A DNA stretch of 14,502 nt from Treponema sp. UBA4232 (GCA_002396325.1 DGXM01000187.1:1-14502); one strand, 5' to 3'. Shown: positions 6,195 to 13,527, numbered from the stretch's first letter. Made by a program: numbers and translations. The notes: generated by a model not told the origin, from the letters alone.

Positions 6195-7984
6195 TGACTT
6201 TCAGGAGTAACGTTTTTTACGGTGAGTATGGCGCTCTGGTCTCCGGAAAGCATACGGTCGCACAATTCCTGAGGCATCGGTTTGCCCTTTAAAAATCCCT
6301 GCACGTTGTGGCACTTGAATTTCTTGAGCATATCAAGCTGCGAATCGGTTTCGACTCCTTCGGCAATTGTGTCCAGCCCCATCTTCGTGACCATTGAAAC
6401 AATGCTTTCGGTGATGTTTGCCTCAACTCCGTCCTTCTGGTTTATGTTTGAAATGAAAGACTTGTCGATTTTGAGTGTCGTGAGAGGCAGAATCTGAAGA
6501 TAGCGCAAAGAAGAATAGCCGGTTCCGAAGTCATCGAGAGAGATGCCGATTCCCATCTCGCGGATTGTGTTCAGTTTGCTTACGGTGTCCGGGATGTTGT
6601 CTATGAGCATACCTTCGGTTATCTCGATTTCAAGATGCGACACATTGATTCCGTAGCGCTTCGTTTTGTCAATCAGACTGTCGATGAAATTTTCATTTTT
6701 GAACTGAATCGGGGAAACATTCACAGACATTATGCCGTCGAAGTTGAATTCATTTTCCCACTGCCTGAGTGTCTTTATCGCGGTTTCCATAACCCAGTCG
6801 CCCAGGGGAATCACCATCCGGGACTCTTCCGCCAAAGGAATGAACTGATCGGGGCTTATCCATCCAAGCTCATCATCACGCCAGCGCAGAAGTGCCTCGA
6901 ATCCTCTGAGTGCACCTGAAGACACATCGAACTGCGGCTGGAAATAAAGCTGGAACAGATTTTCTTCAATGGCTTTGTGCAGTTTGTTTTCAATCAGCAT
7001 CTTCCGTAGGAATTTGTCCTGCATGATTTTCTGGTAAAAGAAGACATTGTTTTTGCCGTTCTTTTTCACTTCGGTTTTTGCCATGTCGGCAAAGCGCAGA
7101 AGGTCGTTGATTTCGGACGAATCTTCCGGGAAAATCGCAATACCGCCTGAAAATCCTATGTTTTCCGCATTGCAGGCCTTGAGCAGCTCGTAGGCAAGCA
7201 GGGTCATTTCATCGCGGCTGGTGATTTTGTTGCGGACCACGATGAATTCATCACCACCGAAACGGTATGCGGAAGTGCGGTTGTTTTCCATTGAACGGAG
7301 GATTGTGGCCATGTGCCTGATTACAGAGTCTCCCTTGTTGTGTCCTTCCGACTCGTTCACGTTTTTCATATTGTCAATGTCAAGCAGCATCAACCCGAAG
7401 CTGTTGTGCCCCACAATGTCATTTCCCTTGATTTTTTCCACATCCTTGTTGAAGCAGGCGCGGTTGCAGAGATTTGTCATTGTGTCGTGGTAGGCGGCAA
7501 ACTGAAGCTGACTGTTCAGGGCCTGTATGCTTTCGAGTTTGGTTCGCATATTGGTGCGTGTGAGTGAAAGCTCTTCGGTAAGCGTGGCATTTCTCAAATC
7601 ACGCTGCTTCAGGTTCTGTTCATTTTCCTTTTCACTTGTCACATCGAGCAGAGTGACCACCACACAGTCGGGGGCGGGGCAGCTTATGAAAAGATGAATC
7701 CAGCATTTCGCCTTTCCCGAATAAAAAATCTTCGAAAGAGGATTGTTGGAAGAGAGCACATCCTTCGCAAGTTGAACCCACGGCACTTCCTTTGTAAGAT
7801 AATCCTTGAATTCATTGAATGTCATTCCCGAGTGGATGAAATTCCCCGTCATTTCGAGAAAACGCTCGTTTGTGTAATCAATTCTGAAGTCTATAATCTC
7901 GCCGTCCCTGCGGATTGGACTAGCTACATATACGGCCTGGGATAAAGTGTCGAGAATGTTTTTGAAATTCAGCTCTATTGCCAT
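6191..7984 (-). CDS. PAS-GGDEF-EAL protein (cyclic di-GMP turnover)
   Basis: 597 residues, no transmembrane segment seen. Order: an N-terminal PAS-like sensor domain (about 8-118), a helical linker probably forming a coiled coil (120-165), a GGDEF domain (about 165-318) and an EAL domain (about 330-580). The diguanylate cyclase signature is intact (RFGGDEF, 243-247 for the motif; metal-binding DID at 202-204). No RxxD inhibitory site precedes it. The phosphodiesterase residues are also intact: E363-A-L, N422, E454, DDFG 484-487, K505, E542 and Q562. It can therefore in principle both make and degrade c-di-GMP, although the EAL activity often dominates in such tandem proteins. GAGGA precedes ATG 7984 by about six bases and a good promoter lies upstream. 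It heads an operon with the nuclease-like gene. Confidence 0.93.
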   Translation of the reverse strand: MAIELNFKNILDTLSQAVYVASPIRRDGEIIDFRIDYTNERFLEMTGNFIHSGMTFNEFKDYLTKEVPWVQLAKDVLSSNNPLSKIFYSGKAKCWIHLFISCPAPDCVVVTLLDVTSEKENEQNLKQRDLRNATLTEELSLTRTNMRTKLESIQALNSQLQFAAYHDTMTNLCNRACFNKDVEKIKGNDIVGHNSFGLMLLDIDNMKNVNESEGHNKGDSVIRHMATILRSMENNRTSAYRFGGDEFIVVRNKITSRDEMTLLAYELLKACNAENIGFSGGIAIFPEDSSEINDLLRFADMAKTEVKKNGKNNVFFYQKIMQDKFLRKMLIENKLHKAIEENLFQLYFQPQFDVSSGALRGFEALLRWRDDELGWISPDQFIPLAEESRMVIPLGDWVMETAIKTLRQWENEFNFDGIMSVNVSPIQFKNENFIDSLIDKTKRYGINVSHLEIEITEGMLIDNIPDTVSKLNTIREMGIGISLDDFGTGYSSLRYLQILPLTTLKIDKSFISNINQKDGVEANITESIVSMVTKMGLDTIAEGVETDSQLDMLKKFKCHNVQGFLKGKPMPQELCDRMLSGDQSAILTVKNVTPESQ

Positions 7985-8023
7985 TACAATTCCTCGTTTT
8001 TATAATTTAACCCACCTTCTCCT

Positions 8024-8052
8024 ATTATATACTGTATGTTTGATTTTGTCCA
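8024..8052 (-). promoter_or_regulatory. Promoter of the GGDEF-EAL gene
   Basis: On the minus strand TGGACA (8047-8052) and a perfect TATAAT (8024-8029) are separated by 17 bases. The start point would fall near 8017, about 33 bases before ATG 7984. Confidence 0.75.
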
Positions 8053-8115
8053 TTTTTTTAATTTGCAATTTGAGATTTATGTTTTTCAATTGGACGGCAG
8101 GCAAAGAAAAACGGC

Positions 8116-8236
8116 TTCCGCGCTCCCCTGTGCATCCCGCTTTCCGGGGTTCCGCGGGTCCCTGCCCACTCCATTCGCCGCAAGCGTCGAACCTCTAAAG
8201 AGGCCCCTCCAATCGGGCGTAGGCGGCAGGGTTTTT
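8116..8236. repeat. GC-rich structured intergenic element
   Basis: Within the 336-base gene-free stretch 7985-8320 this block is far richer in G+C than its AT-rich left flank. It contains a 15-mer that recurs imperfectly (8116-8130 and 8150-8164, three mismatches, period 34). There is a hairpin CCCGC/GCGGG (8136-8140 with 8154-8158), a small hairpin CCTCT/AGAGG (8192-8203), and an outer pair CCCTGCC/GGCAGGG (8160-8166 with 8225-8231) followed by five T. It could be a dispersed intergenic repeat, a structured RNA, or a terminator-like element on the plus strand. Overlapping open frames here show no protein-like features. Confidence 0.4.
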
Positions 8237-8251
8237 GTGTTTTCCGCCTTG

Positions 8252-8315
8252 AAAAATCCGCATCATCAAAACATGGAAGTCCACCCCGGATTCCGATGAT
8301 GAGGAAGATTTCCGG
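8252..8315 (-). terminator. Possible terminator/hairpins after the 8321-8959 gene
   Basis: Two alternative stems occur just past the stop of the minus-strand gene. One is CCGGA-TTCC with GGAA-TCCGG (8286-8294 with 8303-8315, four-base bulge). The other is CATCATC/GATGATG (8261-8267 with 8295-8301), which on the minus strand is followed after four bases by five T (8252-8256). The second fits a weak intrinsic terminator. Confidence 0.3.
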
Positions 8316-8320
8316 TCTTT

Positions 8321-8959
8321 TTACCAGCTGAATGATAGTGCAATATAGAATACATTCTGTGTGAAGCCGTATCCCTGAGAGACTTTCGTTCCCGTTGTCG
8401 ACTTGTTTGTCGCGCTGTAGTAGGAATCTGCGTATCCCCTTGTGAGTCTCCAGCCGATTACGGGGTTTATGAAGAAGTCCGGCACGAATTTAGCCTGTAT
8501 TTCCACATCGAAGCCCTGCAAAAATCCCATAACCATATCGTATGAGCTTGCGTCTTTGCTGTAAGAGAGTGTTTCAATGTTCAGTCCCGTTGAAAAACCG
8601 AACGATGCTGCAAGGCGCACGACTTTTCCCAGATAAAATCCGACTGCGGGCCCGAAGTTGAGGAACACGTCGCCGGCAAAACCGCCTTTCTGCTCCATGT
8701 ATTCTGAAAGACCGATTCCTGCGTCGAGTCCAGCCTTGAATCCCACCCCCATGAACGGAAGGGGTTTGAAAAGGTGCCATGTCTCAATGCCCGCCCCGAA
8801 TACCGCCGCTTTTACGGGGGATGTTGTGTTTTCATTAATCACAACCCTTTCGGCTCCGAAGCCTAAGGGGAACTGAATGTCGCCGTTGTAAATTCCGCGC
8901 GCAAAAGAAAGGCTGCATGACAAAAGAAGCACGGAAAGCAAAGCTGCAATTTTTTTCAT
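8321..8959 (-). CDS. Small outer-membrane beta-barrel-like protein
   Basis: 212 residues. Residues 1-21 are a signal peptide (MKKIAALLSVLLLSCSLSFA, cleavage near SFA/RG); the Cys within it does not form a clean lipobox. The mature part has repeated amphipathic glycine- and aromatic-rich strands (AAVFGAGIETW, GVGFKAGLDAGIGL, VVRLAASFGFSTGLNI, FINPVIGWRLTRGYADSYY) and ends in FYIALSFSW. The terminal aromatic residue matches a beta-barrel assembly signal. No named family is recognised. I chose ATG 8959 instead of the in-frame GTG at 8968 because AGGGAG directly abuts the GTG but lies eight bases before the ATG. It has its own strong promoter and is not obviously linked to the upstream MBL gene. 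Confidence 0.7.
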   Translation of the reverse strand: MKKIAALLSVLLLSCSLSFARGIYNGDIQFPLGFGAERVVINENTTSPVKAAVFGAGIETWHLFKPLPFMGVGFKAGLDAGIGLSEYMEQKGGFAGDVFLNFGPAVGFYLGKVVRLAASFGFSTGLNIETLSYSKDASSYDMVMGFLQGFDVEIQAKFVPDFFINPVIGWRLTRGYADSYYSATNKSTTGTKVSQGYGFTQNVFYIALSFSW

Positions 8960-8991
8960 AAGATACACTCCCTAAAAAAACGATGGAGCAG

Positions 8992-9019
8992 ATTATACTG
9001 AAAAAAGCCTCTTTGTCAA
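8992..9019 (-). promoter_or_regulatory. Promoter of the 8321-8959 gene, both hexamers consensus
   Basis: On the minus strand a perfect TTGACA (9014-9019) and a perfect TATAAT (8992-8997) are separated by 16 bases, including a run of six T. The start point would fall near 8985, about 26 bases before ATG 8959. Confidence 0.85.
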
Positions 9020-9054
9020 GTTCTCCACCTGAAGGGGTGCGGATGAACGGTTTT

Positions 9055-9921
9055 TTAAAGGTCGAAGTTGTAGTAGACTCCTGGACGTGCCATGCCGTAA
9101 AATCCGTTGGCCTCTGCATCGTAATTGCTGAAGTTGTCGGAATAGTGGCACAAGAGTATTTTTTTTTTCAAATCTGGAGGCAGAGACTTGAGCTCTTCAA
9201 TTCCGGTGTGGACACCTCCGTTGAAACTCTGGCAGTCGTGGAAAATGAATTCGGGGTGCGACCTTTCTTCCATCCAGAAAAGCAGATCGGGGTCGAAACG
9301 GGTGTCGGCAGGGAAAAAAATTCTTCCGTCTACAAGGATTCCTGTGCTCCAGGCACTTTCTTTCCACGACGGAACACTGTCGGGAATATGCATTGTGCGG
9401 AAAAACTCAATGTGAATTGAGCCGCAGTCGGCTTCCCACAATGGCCGGGGTGAACTTGAAATGAGCCGCGGTGTGACCTGTTCGAAATAATCGTCAAAGG
9501 TAAGGTATCCGTTTGGTTCGTTCGCATTGTAGGGGGTAGGGCGTTGTTCTCCGTAAGCAAGACCTCCCTTCAGGGTCTGGTTCCAAAGCAGGTCGCGGTA
9601 GTAGTCCGTTATAATCATCTTCGGGCGGATTTTGTCTCCGTAGCGGTGCATAAGGGCAAGTTCTTCAAGTCCTCCGGCGTGGTCGGAATGGCTGTGCGTT
9701 ATGTACACGTTCCTGACATTGGCCACTGCGGACTGGTATTTGCTGAAAGCAATCGGACACTGTGCCCCGCAGTCTATGAGCAGATGGTCTTCTCCCTTAA
9801 TAATAAGAAGATTGTTTTGAAAGTTCTGTTTTACAAATGCACTTCCCGTTCCCAGGAAAAAAAACTCAAGGGTGCCGTTGTTTTTTAGTCTAAGCGGTCC
9901 TTCTAGCGGCAGCGTTTTCAT
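9055..9921 (-). CDS. MBL-fold metallo-hydrolase
   Basis: 288 residues. The metallo-beta-lactamase metal ligands are present in order: T-H76-S-H78-S-D80-H81 (first motif), H178 in TMHIPD, D206 in FPADTRFD and H259 in LLCHYSDN, with a further H238. The opening 'FFLGTGSAF' and 'LLIDCGAQCP' resemble the RNase Z/phosphodiesterase-like branch, so the enzyme is probably a cytoplasmic hydrolase of a phosphodiester or similar ester; the substrate cannot be read from the sequence. Start: ATG 9921 is preferred over the in-frame TTG at 9951. A TATAAT at 9964-9969 would place the transcription start only about six bases before that TTG. A G-run (9924-9929) just before the ATG is a poor but usable ribosome site. 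No terminator is evident before the next promoter. Confidence 0.82.
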   Translation of the reverse strand: MKTLPLEGPLRLKNNGTLEFFFLGTGSAFVKQNFQNNLLIIKGEDHLLIDCGAQCPIAFSKYQSAVANVRNVYITHSHSDHAGGLEELALMHRYGDKIRPKMIITDYYRDLLWNQTLKGGLAYGEQRPTPYNANEPNGYLTFDDYFEQVTPRLISSSPRPLWEADCGSIHIEFFRTMHIPDSVPSWKESAWSTGILVDGRIFFPADTRFDPDLLFWMEERSHPEFIFHDCQSFNGGVHTGIEELKSLPPDLKKKILLCHYSDNFSNYDAEANGFYGMARPGVYYNFDL

Positions 9922-9963
9922 ATCCCCCCTATGTACGGGCCGGTACACCAACCCTTAAAACAC

Positions 9964-9992
9964 ATTATATCAACACTTTTGATGAATTTAAA
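9964..9992 (-). promoter_or_regulatory. Probable promoter of the MBL-fold gene
   Basis: Minus-strand TATAAT (9964-9969) is perfect; the best -35 at 17-base spacing is TTTAAA (9987-9992), four of six. The region is strongly AT-rich. Confidence 0.5.
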
Positions 9993-10090
9993 GTAAAAAA
10001 GTGCAATTTTGAGGGAAAATCAGAAAAATATTTGCCTTGAGAATTACAGCTCAACTCGAAAAAAGAGAATTCTTTCTGAAAACACTGAAT

Positions 10091-11338
10091 TTATAATTCC
10101 TCGCCGTTTCTCCTCAAAAGCTCCATGCAGCATCTTGCGTTGTGGTAACTGGTCTTCCAGTTTCCGCCTTTGACTTCACGCTTTGCAGGTTTTCCCGTTG
10201 CGCTTACGGCCCACCACCATTCTCCGTTCTCCGTATTTTTCTGGCTTGTCATAATCCAGTTCCAGACTTTTTCGGTGGCGGTGCGGAATTCCTCGTCTCC
10301 CGTCATCTGCCAGGCGTTGTAGAAACCGTTCAGCGCTTCGGCCTGATTCCACCAAATCCTCGTGGAATCCTTGACGCCGTTTTCGTCCATTGTGTTTTCA
10401 AACCCGCCTGTTTCGGGATCGAATCCTTCCAGAAGCGAAAGTTCCGCGATTTTTATGGCAACGGGTTTCACTTCTTTTTTCAGCTCAAGGTTTTTCAGCT
10501 CACATGCCGCCTCCCACAAAAGCCAGCTTGCCTCGATGTCGTGTCCGTAGCTGATTTCCCGGGGACCTGTGGGTTTCCAGTTTTTGTCGAAATAAAGCGT
10601 GAGATGGTATCCGTTTGCGAGGATTTTATGGAGATGCACTTCAACAAGATTCTGCAATGCCCTTCCAACAGCCCTGCGTTCCGGTTTCTTTTCCGGGAAC
10701 ACAACTGGGAGAGTTCGGTAAAGGTTTGTGTAGGCTTCCATCACGTGAAGATTTGTGTTCATCGATTTGGCGCAGTCAATGTCCTTGTCGCTCAGCTTTG
10801 TGTCTTCCGTAGGCTGCCAGTCTCTCGAAAGGGCCTCCATGTATCCGCCGTAAACTTCATCGTATGCGAATTTCTCAAGCTTGTCGAAAACGGAAAGCGC
10901 CTGTTCCATTGCCGTTTCTGCGGCCAGACTGTCTTTGCGAATTTCTTTCACTGCGGCGGCATATTCGCTCAACGCATAAATGGAAAAGGCATCTCCGTAA
11001 ATCTGCTTGCGTGCTACCAGCGGAGTCCCTTCCGGTGTTACAGACCAGAACATGCCTCCGTACTGCCAGTCATAGAACGCTTTCATCATATATTTGTGTG
11101 CGTAATCAGCCATTTTAAGATACGACTCTTTTTTCAGGAGACGGGCCGCCGCGCTGTATGTCCACAGGAATCTGCTGACCATTACAATGCCTCTCCATTC
11201 TTTTGGATTTCCTTTGTTTGCATTGCTGATGGCTCCGTAAAATCCTCCGTTGTCTTTGTCTTTCGCAAACTGCTGCCAGTAGGGGAGAATGTCTTTTGTA
11301 AGCTCGTCTTTTATCTCTTTGAACATATTTCTTTCCAT
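10091..11338 (-). CDS. Cellobiose 2-epimerase (AGE superfamily)
   Basis: 415 residues, close to the usual length of about 400. It belongs to the N-acylglucosamine 2-epimerase superfamily, an (alpha/alpha)6 barrel. It fits best the cellobiose 2-epimerases, which convert the reducing-end glucose of beta-1,4 disaccharides to mannose. Matching blocks are ENGGFYG-like DNGGFYG (29-35), MNTNLHVMEAY (193-203), SYGHDIEASWL (263-273), RIWWNQAEALNGF (327-339) and WKTSYHNARCCMEL (394-407). H198, H266 and H399 correspond to the conserved catalytic and binding histidines of that group. No signal peptide, so it is cytoplasmic. ATG 11338 is chosen because AGGAG lies seven bases upstream; two other in-frame ATGs (11371, 11326) lack this. 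It starts 35 bases after the lacI stop and is probably co-transcribed with it. A mannose-type or N-acetylglucosamine epimerase remains possible. Confidence 0.85.
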   Translation of the reverse strand: MERNMFKEIKDELTKDILPYWQQFAKDKDNGGFYGAISNANKGNPKEWRGIVMVSRFLWTYSAAARLLKKESYLKMADYAHKYMMKAFYDWQYGGMFWSVTPEGTPLVARKQIYGDAFSIYALSEYAAAVKEIRKDSLAAETAMEQALSVFDKLEKFAYDEVYGGYMEALSRDWQPTEDTKLSDKDIDCAKSMNTNLHVMEAYTNLYRTLPVVFPEKKPERRAVGRALQNLVEVHLHKILANGYHLTLYFDKNWKPTGPREISYGHDIEASWLLWEAACELKNLELKKEVKPVAIKIAELSLLEGFDPETGGFENTMDENGVKDSTRIWWNQAEALNGFYNAWQMTGDEEFRTATEKVWNWIMTSQKNTENGEWWWAVSATGKPAKREVKGGNWKTSYHNARCCMELLRRNGEEL

Positions 11339-11373
11339 AATACTGCTCCTTTTCCGGTTGGATTCCGTCACCT

Positions 11374-12420
11374 TTAGTTTTTCTTCTTCTGAGCGATGAT
11401 GCTGTTGATTTTTTTTACCGAATCCCGCACAATCAGTTTTCCGCCGATTACCGTGTGTCCGTGTGTGTAGGGTTGCCCGTAGATTTTTTTCAAGAGGATT
11501 TCAACAGCCGCCCTTGCAAATGCCGCCGAATCGACTTCAACTGTTGTGAGCGCAGGCACCGTGTCACCGTCGGAAACGAAATTGTCGAATCCCACCACGG
11601 AAATATCATCGGGCACTCTGTATCCGTTTTCGTTCAGGACGCTTATAAGGCGGGAGGCTGTTTCATCGCAGTTGCACACAAAGGCCGTGGGCATTTTTTC
11701 GGGAAGGACTATGGGCGAGTAGAGTCCTTTTTTGTCGCGGTCAGGTATGATGTCCTCGAATGACACTCGGAGTCCGTTTTCAAGCATTGCCTTTGAAAAT
11801 CCCATGAAGCGGTCGGAGATGCTGGTTGTGGCTCCGAAATTTCCCACGTAGCGTATGTCCCTGTGTCCCTGACTGATCAGGTAGTTTGTAATCATGTATT
11901 CGCTGTAGAAATTGTCTGTGGTCACGGAGTCGGAATCATCATCATTTATGTAAAAGTCAAGGAAGATGAAGTTGTTGTAATGACGTGAAAAGTAATGCGC
12001 GTAATCGTTTGAAAGCTGACCCAGTAAAATCATGCCGTCAACTTTGCGTTCCTGAACCATGCGCGGAATGACTAAATCGAATTCTTCCTTGGAGTCAAGC
12101 TGCTGCATGATGGCGTAATAACCATTGGAAAGAAGTTCTTTGGAAAGTTCGTTGTACATGCGCCAATAAAAAGACGTGGCTCTTTCGAAAAAACGGGAGG
12201 GAATCAAAATGCCTATGTTGCCGGTGGAGGAGTCCTTGCGCCCTGCGGGGAGTTTTGCGGATTTCTGCCGGTACCCCATTTCGATTGCCAGCTGTTTGAT
12301 TTTTTCGCGGAGTTCATCCGAAACTCCGTCTTTGTCTGCCATGGCCTTTGACACGGTGACGGTGCTCACGCCGAGTTTTTCTGCAATGTCCGAAAGCCGG
12401 ATTTTGTGTTCTCTTTCCAT
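11374..12420 (-). CDS. LacI-family transcriptional regulator
   Basis: 348 residues, full length. An N-terminal helix-turn-helix (IRLSDIAEKLGVSTVTVSKA, about residues 7-26) is followed by the hinge (AIEMGYRQKSAK) and a periplasmic-binding-protein-like effector domain (NIGILIPSRFF, DGMILLGQLS, SQGHRDIRYVGNF, TAFVCNCDETASRLI, ISVVGFDNF). It should repress or activate sugar genes in response to a sugar ligand; the adjacent epimerase gene suggests a disaccharide or mannoside, which is inference. Two in-frame ATGs exist, 12429 and 12420. The first lies inside the apparent -10 box (TAGAAT 12428-12433), so 12420, seven bases after it, is preferred and would give a leaderless message. Neither start has a Shine-Dalgarno sequence. 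A palindromic operator in its own promoter implies autoregulation. Confidence 0.9.
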   Translation of the reverse strand: MEREHKIRLSDIAEKLGVSTVTVSKAMADKDGVSDELREKIKQLAIEMGYRQKSAKLPAGRKDSSTGNIGILIPSRFFERATSFYWRMYNELSKELLSNGYYAIMQQLDSKEEFDLVIPRMVQERKVDGMILLGQLSNDYAHYFSRHYNNFIFLDFYINDDDSDSVTTDNFYSEYMITNYLISQGHRDIRYVGNFGATTSISDRFMGFSKAMLENGLRVSFEDIIPDRDKKGLYSPIVLPEKMPTAFVCNCDETASRLISVLNENGYRVPDDISVVGFDNFVSDGDTVPALTTVEVDSAAFARAAVEILLKKIYGQPYTHGHTVIGGKLIVRDSVKKINSIIAQKKKN

Positions 12421-12427
12421 GCGTTTC

Positions 12428-12456
12428 ATTCTAACACGGGTTACTTAAATAATCAA
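12428..12456 (-). promoter_or_regulatory. lacI-epimerase operon promoter (extended -10, leaderless type)
   Basis: On the minus strand TTGATT (12451-12456) and TAGAAT (12428-12433) are 17 bases apart, with TG one base before the -10 box. Seven bases separate the -10 box from ATG 12420, so transcription should start at or next to the start codon. Confidence 0.6.
12432..12443. promoter_or_regulatory. Candidate LacI-family operator
   Basis: TAACACGGGTTA is a 12-base palindrome with one mismatched pair and a central CG, the usual form of LacI-family operators. It overlaps the end of the -10 box and lies in the spacer of the lacI promoter, where binding would block transcription of lacI and the epimerase. 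Confidence 0.5.
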
Positions 12457-12480
12457 GAGGATTTTACTTAATTTACCTAA
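12441..12480. repeat. Three TTACYTAA repeats upstream of lacI
   Basis: TTACTTAA occurs at 12441-12448 and 12464-12471, and TTACCTAA at 12473-12480. The first lies in the lacI promoter spacer and the others upstream of its -35 box. They may be binding sites for a second regulator or only AT-rich chance matches. Confidence 0.3.
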
Positions 12481-12482
12481 AA

Positions 12483-12504
12483 GCAAGGCAACCGATTGCC
12501 ATGC
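12483..12504. other. Hairpin between lacI and the methyltransferase island
   Basis: Arms GCA-A-GGCAA and TTGCC-A-TGC (12483-12491 with 12496-12504) surround the loop CCGA; eight pairs and one A-A mismatch. On the minus strand it is followed by four T, so it could be a weak terminator or a leftover of the insertion boundary. The rest of 12505-12560 holds no recognisable feature. Confidence 0.4.
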
Positions 12505-12561
12505 TACGTGGACGCCCGAACTGGGGTGCTGCTGATTTTAGGAATAGTTCGCCTTTTCTAC

Positions 12562-12590
12562 TCAACAAAATCGTAAAAATTTGCTATAAT
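12562..12590 (+). promoter_or_regulatory. Methyltransferase promoter (extended -10, leaderless type)
   Basis: A perfect TATAAT (12585-12590) is preceded by TGC, an extended -10. A weak -35, TCAACA (12562-12567), is 17 bases away. Only seven bases separate the -10 box from ATG 12598, so the transcript should begin at the start codon. Confidence 0.65.
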
Positions 12591-12597
12591 ATTTCTT

Positions 12598-13527
12598 ATG
12601 AGTGGATTGCCTGCTTTTAAACATGAATATGAAAATACTCTTTTTGACAGTTCAAACTATAAAGTTGGGATGAATCATCAATTTTGTTATGCTAATGGTG
12701 CTATTTATAATCAAGATTGTTTACAATTTCTTTTGGAAATAAAGGATAATTGCATAGATACGGTTTTCGCAGATCCTCCATATAATATAAAAAAAACTTC
12801 GTGGGATAATCTAGGTACAATTGATGAATATGTTAATTGGTCAATAAAATGGATAAAAGAAGCTTCTCGTATTTTAAAAGACACAGGAACACTTTATATC
12901 TGCGGTTTTACAGAAATACTTGCCGATTTAAAACGTCCGGCACTTGATTATTTCTACAAATGCAAGTGGTTGATTTGGTATTATGATAATAAAGCAAATT
13001 TAAGCAATGATTGGGGCAGAAGCCATGAAAGCATACTGTGCTTACGGAAGTCAAAAGATTTTACTTTCAATATTGATCAGATAAGAATTCCCTATAATAA
13101 ACATACGTTAAAATACCCTGAAAGGAAACAGAATGGCAAAAACAGCCAATATGGAGGAAGTCAAAGTAACAAAATTTGGATTCCAAATCCAAACGGAGCA
13201 AAACCTAAAGATGTTATAAATATTCCTACAACATGCAATGGTATGGAAGAAAAAACAAAACATCCAACCCAAAAGCCGGAAGCATTATTGAGGAAGTTGT
13301 TATTAGCCTCAACGAATGAAGGAGACATGGTTGTTGATCCTTTTTCAGGTTCAGGAACAACAGCCGCAGTTTCTACCGAATTAAACCGTTTGTTTATTGT
13401 AAATGACAATTGTTCAGAATACAATGAAATGGCAAATTCCAGGCTTTGTAACTTGGAAAATAAGACAATAGATGAATGGATTTTGTTTGACAAAGAGAAT
13501 GAAGAGAGGAGAAAACGTATAAAATGA
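12598..13527 (+). CDS. DNA methyltransferase, beta-type N6-adenine class, probably type II
   Basis: 309 residues. The order of motifs is that of beta-class amino-methyltransferases. Catalytic DPPYN (59-63) comes first, followed by a variable target-recognition region (about 125-210), then KHPTQKP (221-227) and the S-adenosylmethionine-binding VVDPFSGSGTT (245-255). DPPY favours N6-adenine over N4-cytosine methylation; the target site cannot be deduced. There is no Shine-Dalgarno sequence before ATG 12598, which lies seven bases after a perfect -10 box, so leaderless translation is likely. An internal ATG at 12670 is a less likely alternative. The stop overlaps the start of the next gene (ATGA), as in compact restriction-modification operons. 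Base composition is much lower in G+C than the neighbours, indicating horizontal acquisition. Confidence 0.92.
   Translation: MSGLPAFKHEYENTLFDSSNYKVGMNHQFCYANGAIYNQDCLQFLLEIKDNCIDTVFADPPYNIKKTSWDNLGTIDEYVNWSIKWIKEASRILKDTGTLYICGFTEILADLKRPALDYFYKCKWLIWYYDNKANLSNDWGRSHESILCLRKSKDFTFNIDQIRIPYNKHTLKYPERKQNGKNSQYGGSQSNKIWIPNPNGAKPKDVINIPTTCNGMEEKTKHPTQKPEALLRKLLLASTNEGDMVVDPFSGSGTTAAVSTELNRLFIVNDNCSEYNEMANSRLCNLENKTIDEWILFDKENEERRKRIK

Noticed and set aside
8036..8299. Open frames of 83-87 codons across the GC-rich intergenic element
   Set aside because: No ribosome site, no protein-like composition, and the region is better explained by hairpins and repeats.
10000..10090. TTGAG/CTCAA hairpin after the epimerase gene as a terminator
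   Set aside because: Five weak pairs and the T-run is too far away; no convincing terminator in this gap.
10142..11377. A 411-codon open frame on the plus strand opposite the epimerase gene
   Set aside because: It is antisense to a clearly conserved enzyme, its translation is Cys/Phe/His-rich without domains, and no ribosome site or promoter fits. It is a by-product of codon bias on the other strand.
12516..12553. CGAAC/GTTCG pair ending in GTTCGCC as a left-hand attC partner
   Set aside because: Only five pairs around a 24-base loop without further stem structure; too weak to call a second recombination site.
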